Origin: Devosia sp. Root413D1
Lineage (GTDB): Bacteria; Pseudomonadota; Alphaproteobacteria; Rhizobiales; Devosiaceae
Length of the DNA stretch: 64,000 bases
Reading direction: 5' to 3'
Assembly: GCF_001425235.1 (NCBI RefSeq)
Contig: NZ_LMEA01000010.1
Span: forward strand, 254,275-318,274
Part shown: positions 49,503 through 57,916 of the stretch, in pieces
How the letters are laid out: each line of letters starts with the position of its first letter
How positions within the stretch are numbered: the first letter of the stretch is position 1
Position numbers and translations under genes: made by a program
The notes under the pieces: generated by a model
Database searches by the model: none
The model's input: only the letters and a program-made list of their open reading frames with translations
Told to the model about the DNA's origin: nothing

Positions 49503-51119
49503 ATGGCAAGAAAACCTGCGTCGAGGCCTGCAGCCGAGCCGATCAAGCGGCAGGCAATCGTCGTCGTGCACGGCCAGGGCCAGCAGCGGCCGATGGGTAC
49601 GATCCGTGATTTCGTGGCGGCGCTGTGGGCGTCCAACCCGGATGTGACGCCGGATCCGCCCTACAGCAAGGACAACACCTGGATCGTCCCCGACAGCAAG
49701 AGCGGGCTCTATGAAATGCAGCGGATCACCACGCCGCCGCATGACAAGGGTCGCCGCACCGACTTCTTCGAGCTCTACTACGCTGACCTGTTGGCCGATA
49801 CGCCGCTCCGGAACCTCTGGCGCTGGCTCGAGCGGCTGTTCTGGATCAGCCCGCTGCAGGTGCCCAGGCGCATGTACGGGCCGTGGCTGGCTTTCTGGTT
49901 GCTGTGCCTCGCCGCCATCGCGATGACGCTCTGGGTCATCCTCGAAATCCCGCAACTGCTGCAGGCGAACTGGCTGGCGCCGTTCCAGGACCGCAATCGG
50001 CTCGATGCACTGCTCGGGCTCGCGATCATTGCGGTCGCTGTGCTGACGCTGGTGGTGCCGAAGTTCTTTCCCGCCACGGCGCAGGCAAAATCGATCCCGC
50101 GCGGTGCCATCCTCCTAGCGTTGATCGTCGGTGTCGGCTTCATCTCCTGGCAGACGCCGGTGATCGTCGCCGCCCTGATCATGGGCGTGGTGCTCTACCT
50201 GTTCACCAACGACCTGCTGCCGCTGTTCGGCGATGCCGCCAGCTACCTGAGCGCGCAGACCGAGACGGTGCGTAGCCGCCAGGCCCTGCGGGAGCGTGGC
50301 CTGGCGCTGCTCAAGGCCCTCCACAACGATACCGATTACGACCGCATCGTGGTGGTGGCCCACTCGCTGGGGACGGTCCTCGCCTATGACCTGCTGCAAC
50401 TGCTCTGGCACAGCGTCGGGCCCACCAAGGACAACCCGCCGGATGCCGACGCGGTCGCCGCCATCGAGGCGGTGGAGCGTTTCGCCAGCAAACCCGTGGC
50501 CGAATGGACGCCTGCCGATGTCGAGACCTACCAGACCCTGCAATGGGCAGCGTTCTCGGCGCTGCGGCGGCAGAAGCCGGCCGACCCTCCGCCCGAGGGC
50601 AAGCCGGCCGGCTTGTCGGGATGGAAGGTCAGCGATTTCGTGACGCTCGGCTCGCCGCTCGCCAATGCCGAGTTCCTCGTCACCGAGGGGCTCGAGGACT
50701 TCCTGCGGATGAAGCACGAGCGGGTGCTGCCGATCTCGCCGCCCGAGCCGCGCGGCGACGCGGAAGGCTTCATCTATGAGGAGAACGGCCGGATGGTAAC
50801 ACACCATGCGGCAGTGTTTTCCACCGTGTGCTGGACCAACATCTACGACAAGTTCAATCCCAGCTGGTTCCTCAGCGGCGACGTCATTTCCGGCGCGGTT
50901 GCCGAGTTGTTCGGTCCCGGTATCAAGGACATCAACGTGACCATCCTCGACAGCGGCAAGCGTAGCTTCAGCCACAACCTCTACTGGGTCGACACCAGGT
51001 CGGAGCCGGCGCGCCAGGGAGGGCCGGCCGGTCCCGACGATGCCCACAAGGTCCGGGCAGAAGCGGCGGCACCGCAGATCCAGCATCTGCGCGACGCGGT
51101 CGGGATGAGCCGCAGCTAG
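49503..51119 (+). CDS. Membrane-associated alpha/beta-hydrolase-like protein
   Basis: 538 residues from the ATG at 49503, which has GTGGGGA upstream; a GTG at 49491 is an alternative. The protein begins with a hydrolase first strand (QAIVVVHGQGQQRPMG). Three to four membrane helices follow (about 125-240). Then comes the nucleophile motif VVVAHSLGTVLAYDLL near residue 285, with FVTLGSPLANAEF, as in lipases. A late His (SFSHNLYW) could complete a triad. The substrate is unknown; an inner-membrane esterase or lipase is likely. The LysE-type gene starts three bases downstream. Confidence 0.75.
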   Translation: MARKPASRPAAEPIKRQAIVVVHGQGQQRPMGTIRDFVAALWASNPDVTPDPPYSKDNTWIVPDSKSGLYEMQRITTPPHDKGRRTDFFELYYADLLADTPLRNLWRWLERLFWISPLQVPRRMYGPWLAFWLLCLAAIAMTLWVILEIPQLLQANWLAPFQDRNRLDALLGLAIIAVAVLTLVVPKFFPATAQAKSIPRGAILLALIVGVGFISWQTPVIVAALIMGVVLYLFTNDLLPLFGDAASYLSAQTETVRSRQALRERGLALLKALHNDTDYDRIVVVAHSLGTVLAYDLLQLLWHSVGPTKDNPPDADAVAAIEAVERFASKPVAEWTPADVETYQTLQWAAFSALRRQKPADPPPEGKPAGLSGWKVSDFVTLGSPLANAEFLVTEGLEDFLRMKHERVLPISPPEPRGDAEGFIYEENGRMVTHHAAVFSTVCWTNIYDKFNPSWFLSGDVISGAVAELFGPGIKDINVTILDSGKRSFSHNLYWVDTRSEPARQGGPAGPDDAHKVRAEAAAPQIQHLRDAVGMSRS

Positions 51120-51122
51120 CCG

Positions 51123-51761
51123 ATGCTGGAAACCCTGCTGCCGTTCATTCTGACGTCGTTCGCCATCGAACTCACGCCCGGGCCGAACATGGGGTACCTC
51201 GCGGTGCTCAGCCTCGATCGGGGCCGCATCGCCGGGTTCGCCGCTGCCGCTGGCGTGGCGCTCGGCCTGCTGGTGCTCGGGCTGGTGGCCGGGCTCGGGT
51301 TCGGCGCGCTGATCAGCGAGACGCGCTGGCTCTACGAGGCGCTGCGCTGGGGTGGCGTAGCCTATCTGGTCTGGCTCGGCTGGGACAGCTATCGCGACAC
51401 GCAGAAGCCGCTCGAGCCCGAGGATGTGCAGAAGAACCTGGCGGGTTATTTCGGCCGCGGCCTCGCTTCGAACCTGCTCAATCCCAAGGCTGCGGTGTTC
51501 TACATCGCGGTGCTGCCGAACTTCGTCTCCGGCACGGCGCCGGCCATCCCACAACTGCTCAGCCTGACCCTAGTGTATGTCGCAGTAGCGACGATCATTC
51601 ACCTGGGGATCGTCCTGCTCGCCAGCACGCTGCAGCCGGTACTGTCATCGGACCGGATCCGCAGTCGGGCCGGTATCGTCTTCGGCGTGACGCTCGTGCT
51701 CATCGCCATCTGGCTCGCCGTCACCACGCATCGGACCTGGAGCGTTTCACCGCTTCAATGA
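51123..51761 (+). CDS. LysE-family exporter
   Basis: 212 residues with six membrane helices. The N-terminal signature TPGPNMGYLAVLS is characteristic of LysE/RhtB amino-acid exporters, and NLLNPKAAVFYIAVLPNF is the second conserved block. It would export an amino acid or related metabolite. It is probably transcribed with the hydrolase gene. Its last seven codons lie inside the first hairpin of a repeat module (51739-51776). Confidence 0.93.
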   Translation: MLETLLPFILTSFAIELTPGPNMGYLAVLSLDRGRIAGFAAAAGVALGLLVLGLVAGLGFGALISETRWLYEALRWGGVAYLVWLGWDSYRDTQKPLEPEDVQKNLAGYFGRGLASNLLNPKAAVFYIAVLPNFVSGTAPAIPQLLSLTLVYVAVATIIHLGIVLLASTLQPVLSSDRIRSRAGIVFGVTLVLIAIWLAVTTHRTWSVSPLQ

Positions 51762-51833
51762 CCGGCGGAGCGCTCCAGTTTCTCGATTCGGTCGCGCCTT
51801 CGAACCGGAAAGTCTGCAACCTTTCCTCAAAGC
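51739..51833 (+). repeat. Two-hairpin module, copy 5
   Basis: Hairpin one (51739-51776) has arms GGAGCG...CGCTCC and an imperfect inner stem, and overlaps the lysE-type stop codon. After 17 nt comes a worn second hairpin at 51794-51833 with inner arms GGAAAG.../CTTTCC and the usual CTGCA centre. Confidence 0.72.
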
Positions 51834-51838
51834 ACCTA

Positions 51839-51869
51839 TTGACCTCAACTTCACTTGAGGTCGTATCCA
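51839..51869 (+). promoter_or_regulatory. SoxR-type promoter and operator
   Basis: TTGACC at 51839-51844, a 19-bp spacer, and TATCCA at 51864-51869. The dyad CCTCAACTTCACTTGAGG (51843-51860) matches the E. coli soxS SoxR box CCTCAAGTTAACTTGAGG at 16 of 18 positions. The 19-bp spacer is the hallmark of MerR-family activated promoters. The next start codon is at 51900. No soxR gene is in the window. Confidence 0.78.
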
Positions 51870-51899
51870 GACTGCCTTCCAGCAAAGGGCACGGCAGTT

Positions 51900-52304
51900 A
51901 TGGATCTCACGTTCAATATCCTTCTCATCATTCATCTGGCGGCCTTCGGGCTGGCCATTACCACCACCATCGCGGCGCCGCTGATCGGCAGCCGCATCGG
52001 CGCGGCCCCGCCCGATGCCCGACCGCTGCTCGGCGGCATCGGCAAACGCCTCAGCATCAACGCCCGCATCGCCTTCGGCCTGCTGCTGCTAACCGGCATC
52101 GCCATGGTCTATGTCCGCTATGGCGGCTTCGAGGGGCAGAGCGTCTGGTTCTTCATCAAGATGGGGCTGGTGGTCGTGGTGCTGATCGCCATGATCATCG
52201 GCATCGTCGCCAAACCGGGCACCATCAGCCCGCAGGTGATGGGCTGGATCACCCGGCTCGCCATGGCCGGCATCGTCATCAGCGCGGTGATGGCGTTCAA
52301 CTAG
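51900..52304 (+). CDS. Four-helix membrane protein under SoxR-type control
   Basis: 134 residues from the ATG at 51900; an upstream in-frame start at 51855 would lie inside the promoter. Four helices are evident (FNILLIIHLAAFGLAITTTI, IAFGLLLLTGIAMVYV, FIKMGLVVVVLIAMIIGIV, ITRLAMAGIVISAVMAF). A conserved-looking His (position 11) and Arg/Gly loop occur, in the style of small CopD/DUF2269-like proteins, but I cannot assign a family. The SoxR-type promoter suggests a role under redox-cycling compounds. Confidence 0.78.
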   Translation: MDLTFNILLIIHLAAFGLAITTTIAAPLIGSRIGAAPPDARPLLGGIGKRLSINARIAFGLLLLTGIAMVYVRYGGFEGQSVWFFIKMGLVVVVLIAMIIGIVAKPGTISPQVMGWITRLAMAGIVISAVMAFN

Positions 52305-52357
52305 AGCATTTCGCGATTGGACCGCACCCGAACTCTGGCCCTGGACGTACTCACCGG

Positions 52358-52440
52358 GTCATTCCCGCGAAAGCGGGAACCTCGGTTTTCTTGGCCGCGC
52401 CACCATCGCAAACGGAGATCCCCGCTTTCGCGGGGATGAC
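52358..52440. repeat. Long inverted repeat, GTCATTCCCGC variant
   Basis: Arms of 25 bp (52358-52382, 52416-52440) around a 33-bp centre. The core is GTCATTCCCGCGAAAGCGGG and its complement. Compared with 174-257, the arm bases have changed in pairs or nearly so, keeping the stem. It lies between the small membrane protein and the FrnE gene. Confidence 0.88.
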
Positions 52441-52544
52441 ACCGCGGGTAGGGAGTTCGATAGGCAGTTTGGCGGATGCAGGTTACCTCGGTGTGCGTTC
52501 TTGCGCCGCCGGGGTTCAGCCGCCATGTGTGGCCGGTTCAGCCA

Positions 52545-53216
52545 ATGAGGACCACCGTGCCGCGCACTGTCAAGATCGACCTGTTTACCGATACTGTCTG
52601 CCCGTGGTGCCTCGTTGGCTCGGCACGGCTCGACCAGGCGATCGCCGCATTGCCGGATGACGTGGTGGTCGAGGTGGAGAACCATCCGTTCTATCTCGAT
52701 CCCAACACGCCCGAGGAAGGCGTGGTGGTCGCCGACATGCTGCGCGAGAAGTATGGCCGTGACCCCAAGGAGATGTGGGCGCGCGTCGAGGGCGAGGCGA
52801 AGACGTCCGGGATCGACCTCGATCTCAGCCAGCAGCCGCGCTCGTTCCCGACCCGTAAGGGCCACACGCTGGTGCGCCTCGCCAAGGCCAAGGGCACCCA
52901 GCACGCGCTGGCCAATGCCATCGCCTGGGGCTACTTCATGGATCACCAGCTGATCAATGACGACGAAGTGCTGGCCGGCATCGCCGCGCAGCACGGCTTC
53001 ACCCACGCCGAGGCGCTCGACGCGGTACGCGACCCGCGCGAGCTGGCGATTACCCACGAACTGGCGGTCGCCGCGGCGCAGCAGGGCATCCAGGGCGTGC
53101 CATTCTTCGTGTTCGACAACAAGTTCGCGGTTTCCGGCTGCCAGCCGGCCGAAGTGTTCGAGCGGGCCTTCGCGTTCGCGCTCGATCCCGAGAAGATGAA
53201 GGCCGCGCAGGGCTGA
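52545..53216 (+). CDS. DsbA-family oxidoreductase (FrnE-like)
   Basis: 223 residues from the ATG at 52545; a GTG at 52557 is possible. The thioredoxin-fold active site is DTVCPWCLVG, near residues 16-25, and the cis-Pro region is GIQGVPFFVFDNKFAVSGCQP. The helical insertion between them is typical of FrnE rather than periplasmic DsbA, and there is no signal peptide, so it acts in the cytoplasm. FrnE proteins have disulfide isomerase activity and are linked with oxidative stress. The nearby SoxR-type promoter drives the preceding gene and could read through. Confidence 0.88.
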   Translation: MRTTVPRTVKIDLFTDTVCPWCLVGSARLDQAIAALPDDVVVEVENHPFYLDPNTPEEGVVVADMLREKYGRDPKEMWARVEGEAKTSGIDLDLSQQPRSFPTRKGHTLVRLAKAKGTQHALANAIAWGYFMDHQLINDDEVLAGIAAQHGFTHAEALDAVRDPRELAITHELAVAAAQQGIQGVPFFVFDNKFAVSGCQPAEVFERAFAFALDPEKMKAAQG

Positions 53217-53264
53217 CATCGCTCCGCCGCCATGGCATGCCCTTTCGGCAACGGAGGGCATGAG

Positions 53265-54083
53265 ATGCAGCGGCTGGGACGGATCGCCATCGGGGCCGGC
53301 ATCGTCGCGGTGCTGGCCTATGCCATGGTGCTGGGCGCCATGTATTTCTTCCAGCGCGACTTTCAATACGACCGCGGCGGGCGGCTGCTGGCGCTGAGCG
53401 AGACCAAGCTCACCGCGGCGGAGCTGGTGAGCATCCCGAGCGCCGACGGCTCGTTCCTCACCGGTTGGTACCAGCCGCCGGCTGCCGGCAAGCCGCTGAT
53501 CGTCTATTTCCGCGGCAATGCCCAGAGCTTCTCACGTGAGCATGAGCGCTTCGCGGCCTTCGTCGCCGACGGCTATGGCTTTCTCGCCTTCGACTATCGC
53601 GGCTTTCCCGGCTCGCCCGGCGAGGTGAGCGAGGCGAACATCCTCGCTGACGGCCTGGCGGCCTATGACTGGGCGGCCGACAAAGGTTTTCCGATTGTCC
53701 TTTGGGGCCGTTCGCTCGGTTCGGGGCCCGCCACCTATGTGGCGAGCCTCCGGGAGGCCGATGCGCTGCTGCTGGAGACGCCGTTCGACTCGGCTGTCTC
53801 GGTGGCCGCCGACCGTTACTGGTTCCTGCCGGTCGGGCTGCTGATGGCCGACCAGTTCGCGGTGGACCAGTGGATCAAGGATGTGACCGAGCCGGTCTAT
53901 GTGGCGCACGGCACGGCCGATCGCACCATTGGGGTCAGCCACGGGGAGCGGGTCTACGCGCTGGCGCCGAACCAGGATGAGCTCTGGATCGAACCCGGGG
54001 CAGGACATAGCGACATGTGGGCGCGAGGACTGTGGGAGCGGGCGAAGGGGTTTTTCGTTCGGGCTGAGGCTGGGGCGCGCTAG
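53265..54083 (+). CDS. Membrane-anchored alpha/beta hydrolase (BEM46/ABHD13-like)
   Basis: 272 residues from the ATG at 53265, preceded by CGGAGGGC. One N-terminal helix (IAIGAGIVAVLAYAMVLGAMY) anchors the protein. Then follow the strand VYFRGNAQSF, the nucleophile elbow WGRSLGSGP, the acid in AHGTADRTI and the His in EPGAGHSDMW: a full Ser-Asp-His triad. The substrate is unknown; family members are serine hydrolases with acyl-ester activity. It faces the DUF992 gene across a bidirectional terminator. Confidence 0.87.
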   Translation: MQRLGRIAIGAGIVAVLAYAMVLGAMYFFQRDFQYDRGGRLLALSETKLTAAELVSIPSADGSFLTGWYQPPAAGKPLIVYFRGNAQSFSREHERFAAFVADGYGFLAFDYRGFPGSPGEVSEANILADGLAAYDWAADKGFPIVLWGRSLGSGPATYVASLREADALLLETPFDSAVSVAADRYWFLPVGLLMADQFAVDQWIKDVTEPVYVAHGTADRTIGVSHGERVYALAPNQDELWIEPGAGHSDMWARGLWERAKGFFVRAEAGAR

Positions 54084-54110
54084 ATGCGCGGCCCGCACCG
54101 GCCCAAAATG

Positions 54111-54140
54111 AAAACGCCGGCCCCAAGGGACCGGCGTTTC
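54111..54140. terminator. Bidirectional terminator between the hydrolase and DUF992 genes
   Basis: AAAACGCCGG...CCGGCGTTT with a CCC/GGG inner pair. T-rich sequence lies on both sides, so it can serve both convergent genes. Confidence 0.85.
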
Positions 54141-54162
54141 AATTTCAGCGCTGTGCGCCGGC

Positions 54163-54627
54163 TCAGTACAGGGTCAGACCCGCGAAGGCGACCGAGTAGT
54201 TGAGGCCGGTCTGGCCCTGGATCGACCACGGCTGCAGGGCGAAGCCCTTGCGCGAGCCGCCGATCAGCCAGTTGCCGCCGAGGCCGACGCCGAGCGTGGC
54301 TTCAGCCGAACCGCCGACATAGGTGCCGGCCAGCGAGCCCTTGCCGTACTTTGTATTGGAGGCCGAGAACACCAGCCAGACGATCTCGGTGCGGCCGGTG
54401 ACGCCGATGTCGATGCCGAGCTTCTTGATGTTGCCCTGGTAGCGCTCGGTCTTGTAGCCGTCGCGCTTGAAGCGGCAGGTCATATCCTTGGACGAGCCGA
54501 TGATGAAACCGATACCGGGATCGACGGTGCAGCTGAGTACGCCGACCTTTACCTGGGTGGCGGCCTGGGCGGCGCCGGCGGTCATGAGCATGACGGCAGC
54601 TGCAGCCGCGGCGATGAACTTCTTCAT
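54163..54627 (-). CDS. DUF992 secreted protein
   Basis: 154 residues. A signal peptide (MKKFIAAAAAAVMLMTAGAAQA) precedes a DUF992 domain: VKVGVLSCTVDPGIGFIIGS, CRFKRDG, IGVTGRTEIVWLVF and ASNTKYGKGSLAGTYVGGSA. Two cysteines could pair. The domain is common in Hyphomicrobiales and has no known activity; glycine-rich strands suggest a beta-barrel-like or envelope fold. Confidence 0.88.
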   Translation of the reverse strand: MKKFIAAAAAAVMLMTAGAAQAATQVKVGVLSCTVDPGIGFIIGSSKDMTCRFKRDGYKTERYQGNIKKLGIDIGVTGRTEIVWLVFSASNTKYGKGSLAGTYVGGSAEATLGVGLGGNWLIGGSRKGFALQPWSIQGQTGLNYSVAFAGLTLY

Positions 54628-54660
54628 GTTGGAGTCCTCAATGTTTGACGCGTTTTATCA

Positions 54661-54756
54661 GAGCAGGATTGCGTTTCGTTGAAGCGCACTCCTGCTCCAA
54701 GTCCTAGTAGTCGCGAGATCTAACCGGAAAGGTCTGCAACCTTTCCTGATCTCGCT
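54661..54756 (+). repeat. Two-hairpin module, copy 6, with compensatory changes
   Basis: Hairpin one (54661-54697) has arms GAGCAGGA/TCCTGCTC. After 15 nt comes hairpin two (54713-54756), with outer arms GCGAGATC/GATCTCGC, inner arms GGAAAGGT/ACCTTTCC and loop CTGCA. Compared with the copy at 3542-3584, both stems have changed on both sides while the linker TAACC/GAACC and the loop are kept. Confidence 0.88.
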
Positions 54757-54865
54757 CTAGTTCGACCCAGAGTGGATCGGGAGTCTATCCGTTGCCGCCA
54801 ACGGCACAAGGCCTCATCCGGTTGCGCACAACTGCACAAATATGAGCAAGTTCTGGCGGTACGTA

Positions 54866-54895
54866 ACAAAAACGCCGCCCTTGTGAGGCGGCGTT
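54866..54895 (-). terminator. Intrinsic terminator after rpsU
   Basis: On the minus strand AACGCCGCC-tcacaag-GGCGGCGTT is followed by TTTGTT, 24 bases after the rpsU stop. Confidence 0.92.
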
Positions 54896-54918
54896 CCTGA
54901 ACCAAATCTGAACGCCTC

Positions 54919-55161
54919 TTACGGGCGTGCCGGACGCGCTGCCGCGGCAGGGGCGGGCAGGCCGCCTTCACGCTGGGCGCGCTTGCGAGCCAGCTTGCGG
55001 GCGCGGCGCACGGCCTCCGCCTTCTGGCGAGCCTTCTTCTCGGACGGCTTCTCGTAGTAGTTGCGAAGCTTCATCTCGCGGAAGACGCCTTCGCGCTGGA
55101 GCTTCTTCTTCAGTGCGCGCAGCGCCTGGTCAACATTGTTATCGCGAACAACTACTTGCAA
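54919..55161 (-). CDS. rpsU: 30S ribosomal protein S21
   Basis: 80 residues from a TTG at 55161, chosen because it gives the family start (M)[22 protein letters not shown] lies a few bases upstream. A longer frame from 55212 is open but does not match the family. The core [13 protein letters not shown]...[18 protein letters not shown] is standard for alphaproteobacteria. The last dozen residues ([12 protein letters not shown]) form an Ala/Pro extension. It binds the small subunit near the 16S 3' end. Confidence 0.92.
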   Translation of the reverse strand: MQVVVRDNNVDQALRALKKKLQREGVFREMKLRNYYEKPSEKKARQKAEAVRRARKLARKRAQREGGLPAPAAAARPARP

Positions 55162-55303
55162 GCGCAACCGCCCTTCGTAATCAGTCAGAACTGTTTGAGG
55201 TGAACGCCCCAAAGGAGCGCCGACCGGCTGAACCGGTCATTCGTGGGCGGCTATATAGGCCAATCGAAACGGCTTGTCCACACCGGCAAGCGTCCGAAAT
55301 CGC

Positions 55304-56392
55304 TCATTTTGCGCGCTTTTTCAACGCAACCCGGTTGATGTGACCCATTTTCCGGCCGCGGCGCGACTCGGCTTTGCCATAGGCATGCGGCTGGATGTTG
55401 GGGCCAAGCCGTTCGGGAATCGCGGTGATTTCGTCGCCGATCAGGTTCTCCATCACCACGTCGGCCATGCGGCCCGGGTCGCCCAGCGGCCAGTTGACCA
55501 CGGCGCGGATATGCTGCTCGAATTGGTCGGTGATGGCCACGGCCTCGGTCCAGTGCCCGGAATTGTGGACCCGCGGCGCGATCTCGTTGACGAGGAGCTT
55601 ACCGCCCGGCAGCACGAAGAACTCGACCCCGAGCACGCCGACATAGTCGAGCGCGACGGCGATTTGTTGCGCGATCTCGACCGCCTTCTTCGCAGTCTTT
55701 GAACTGATGTCGGCGGGCACCGTGCTGGTCTTGAGGATATGGTCGCGATGGACATTTTCGGCGGGGTCGAACGCCGCGACTTCGCCGAGCGCGTTGCGCG
55801 CCACCACTACCGAGATTTCCTTTTCGAAGGCGATGAAGCCTTCCAGCACCAGCGGCCTGGGCGACAGCAACTCCCAGGCGAGGGCGGCGTCTTCCATATT
55901 GTGGACGATGCGCTGGCCCTTGCCGTCATAGCCGAGCCGGGTGGTCTTCAGCACCGCCGGGGTGCCGATCTCTTCGAGCTCGGCCTCGAGCCGGTCGAGG
56001 TCGGCGATCGCCGCGAACGGCGCCACCGGGATGCGGTTGATGGTGAGGAAGGCCTTCTCGGCCAGCCGGTCCTGCGACACGGCCAGCGCATTGGCGCCGG
56101 GGCGCAGCGGCTTCAGGTTGGCGAGGAAGGCGGCGGTCTTGGCCGGGACGTTCTCGAACTCGTAGGTGACCACGTCGACGCCGGCGGCGAACGCGGCGAG
56201 CGCAGCCTCGTCGTCATAGGCGGCGACGGTCTTCAGCGGCGTCACGTCGAAAGCCGGGCTTTCAGGATCCGGGCAGTAGATATGGGTCCTCATCCCCAGC
56301 CGGGCGGCGGCGAGCGCCAGCATGCGGCCGAGCTGGCCGCCGCCGAGGATACCGATGGTGCTGCCCTGCGGCAGCGGCGTGGCGTCAGACAT
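55304..56392 (-). CDS. purK: 5-(carboxyamino)imidazole ribonucleotide synthase
   Basis: 362 residues from the ATG at 56392, overlapping purE by 8 bases. The ATP-grasp enzyme begins with [21 protein letters not shown] and contains [23 protein letters not shown] and [14 protein letters not shown]. It uses ATP and bicarbonate to carboxylate aminoimidazole ribonucleotide in purine synthesis, then hands the product to PurE. Confidence 0.96.
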   Translation of the reverse strand: MSDATPLPQGSTIGILGGGQLGRMLALAAARLGMRTHIYCPDPESPAFDVTPLKTVAAYDDEAALAAFAAGVDVVTYEFENVPAKTAAFLANLKPLRPGANALAVSQDRLAEKAFLTINRIPVAPFAAIADLDRLEAELEEIGTPAVLKTTRLGYDGKGQRIVHNMEDAALAWELLSPRPLVLEGFIAFEKEISVVVARNALGEVAAFDPAENVHRDHILKTSTVPADISSKTAKKAVEIAQQIAVALDYVGVLGVEFFVLPGGKLLVNEIAPRVHNSGHWTEAVAITDQFEQHIRAVVNWPLGDPGRMADVVMENLIGDEITAIPERLGPNIQPHAYGKAESRRGRKMGHINRVALKKRAK

Positions 56393-56879
56393 CGTCGGAT
56401 GGAAACTCGGGGATGGAGGCGGTCTGGTCGGCGCGGAAATCGTCGAGCGCCGAGGCGATTTCAGGATCAGAGAGCGCGAGGATAGCGGCGGCCAGCAGGG
56501 CGGCGTTGATGGCGCCGGCGCGGCCGATGGCGAGGGTCCCCACCGGAATGCCGGGCGGCATCTGGACGATGGAGAGCAGGCTATCCTCACCGCCGAGCGC
56601 CGCGGTCTGTGCCGGCACGCCCAGCACGGGCAGGGGGGTCAGCGCGGCCACCATGCCGGGCAGATGCGCGGCGCCGCCGGCAGAGGCGATGATCACCTGA
56701 AAGCCCTCGGCTTTGGCGCCCCTGGCGAATTCATACATCCGGTCGGGCGTGCGGTGCGCCGAGATGATGCGCGCTTCGTAGTCGATCTTCAGCGCGTCGA
56801 GGGTCTCGGCGGCATGGCGCAGGTTCGGCCAGTCGGACTGGCTGCCCATGATGATGGCGACGGGTGGCGAGGTCGGCAC
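56385..56879 (-). CDS. purE: N5-carboxyaminoimidazole ribonucleotide mutase
   Basis: 164 residues. The phosphate-binding start [22 protein letters not shown] and [16 protein letters not shown] are the class I PurE signatures. It moves the carboxyl group from N5 to C4 of the imidazole ring, after PurK. The gene order purE-purK with overlap is standard. A triple 57-bp tandem repeat lies just upstream of its start. Confidence 0.96.
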   Translation of the reverse strand: MPTSPPVAIIMGSQSDWPNLRHAAETLDALKIDYEARIISAHRTPDRMYEFARGAKAEGFQVIIASAGGAAHLPGMVAALTPLPVLGVPAQTAALGGEDSLLSIVQMPPGIPVGTLAIGRAGAINAALLAAAILALSDPEIASALDDFRADQTASIPEFPSDDV

Positions 56880-56912
56880 TTAGGTCCCCCGGAAGGCGCG
56901 GCTCATGCCTAG

Positions 56913-57077
56913 TTTGTCGCGCAGTCGAACCGCAAAAGTCTGCAACTTTTGCTGACTACGCTCGCGACGTTTGTCGCGCAGTCGAATCGCAAAAGTCTGC
57001 AACTTTTGCTGACTACGCTCGCGACGTTTGTCGCGCAGTCGAATCGCAAAAGTCTGCAACTTTTGCTGACTACGCTC
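56913..57077 (+). repeat. 57-bp tandem repeat, three units, from the second-hairpin family
   Basis: Units start at 56913, 56970 and 57027; the third is slightly short. Each holds a hairpin with inner arms GCAAAAGT/ACTTTTGC, loop CTGCA and outer arms GCGCAGTC/GACTACGC. The inner first pair differs from other copies (GC/GC for GG/CC), again with pairing kept. The units differ by one base (GAACC in the first, GAATC in the others). The array lies upstream of purE and past the tetR 3' end. Confidence 0.92.
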
Positions 57078-57141
57078 CGTGGTTTTCACCCTTAGGGAAG
57101 AGCCCCGCCGAGCGCAAGCGGCTAGCCCTTGTCCTTTGTGG

Positions 57142-57858
57142 TCAGGCAGCGGTCGGCGGCCGGTCCAGGGCGCAGGCCAGCGCATCGAGCGCGCTGCGAT
57201 CGGCCAGTTCGATCGAGCCCTCCGGCAGCCCGAGGATACGGTCGATGACGGTGCCCAGATATTCCATCTTGTCGAGCAGGCGCTGCGACAGCCGCTCGAA
57301 ATGCAGCCGGTCGCGGGTCTGGTAGAGCTCGACGATCAACTCCCGGTTCGAGGTCATCAGGTGCATGATGGTCTCGGCGGCGCTTTCCGGATCCGGCGTA
57401 TCGAAGGTCTGCTCGGCAACGCCTTCGACAATGATGCGCGTCAGGATCGGCCGCACCACTTCGGTGACAGCGCGCTGGGTGCGCTCGAACAGCTGCAGGT
57501 TCTCGGCCCGGAACATCGGTTCGAACGTGGCGCGCAGTTCCGCCGCGGTCTCGGTCTTATGGCGGCGCATGGTGCCGAGGAAACCGGCGAGCTTGGAGAA
57601 CGCATCGAGCGTTGGGTCGGAGAGTTCGGCTTCGGTCAGCGCTGCGGTCTGGCGCGCATAGCGGCAGGCGAGGGCCTCGACCAGGTCCTCTTTCGATTCG
57701 AAGTGGTGGTAGAATGCCCCCTTCGAGACGCCGACGGCGGCGATGATCTGACTGACCGAGGTCGAGTCATAGCCATTGCCGGCGAACAATCGCTGCGCCG
57801 CATCAAGGATTTCGTCGCGCCGCGCCGGGGCGCTCTTCACAATTCGAGGAAACGGCAT
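57142..57858 (-). CDS. TetR/AcrR-family regulator
   Basis: 238 residues from the ATG at 57858, preceded by TGGGAGGGCGG. The N-terminal helix-turn-helix is clear (RRDEILDAAQRLFAGNGYD, then SQIIAAVGVSKGAFYHHFESKEDLVEA). The remaining 180 residues are helical ligand-binding and dimer domain. A perfect palindrome 40 bases upstream (57898-57916) is a likely operator, implying autorepression. No transporter or enzyme gene is divergent from it, so the regulated target is not evident. Confidence 0.9.
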   Translation of the reverse strand: MPFPRIVKSAPARRDEILDAAQRLFAGNGYDSTSVSQIIAAVGVSKGAFYHHFESKEDLVEALACRYARQTAALTEAELSDPTLDAFSKLAGFLGTMRRHKTETAAELRATFEPMFRAENLQLFERTQRAVTEVVRPILTRIIVEGVAEQTFDTPDPESAAETIMHLMTSNRELIVELYQTRDRLHFERLSQRLLDKMEYLGTVIDRILGLPEGSIELADRSALDALACALDRPPTAA

Positions 57859-57897
57859 TCCGCCCTCCCAAGGACAGTCGCACGCGTCAATATCATG

Positions 57898-57916
57898 GAC
57901 CGACCAGCGGTCGGTC
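57898..57916. promoter_or_regulatory. Perfect TetR-type palindrome
   Basis: GACCGACC-AGC-GGTCGGTC, an exact 8+8 dyad with a 3-bp centre, 40 bases upstream of the tetR start. Size and form fit a TetR-family operator. Confidence 0.75.

Noticed and set aside
55162-55212. Longer start for ribosomal protein S21
   Set aside because: The 17 extra residues do not match the family, and the TTG at 55161 gives the conserved N-terminus with a purine-rich site upstream.
56913-57077. Possible CRISPR-like array
   Set aside because: The units are contiguous copies with no unique spacers, and no cas genes are present.
56864-57325. An open frame with a repeating 19-residue peptide (ESQKSATFADYARD-like units)
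   Set aside because: It is a by-product of the 57-bp tandem DNA repeat, whose length is a multiple of three. It overlaps purE and tetR antisense and has no start signal.
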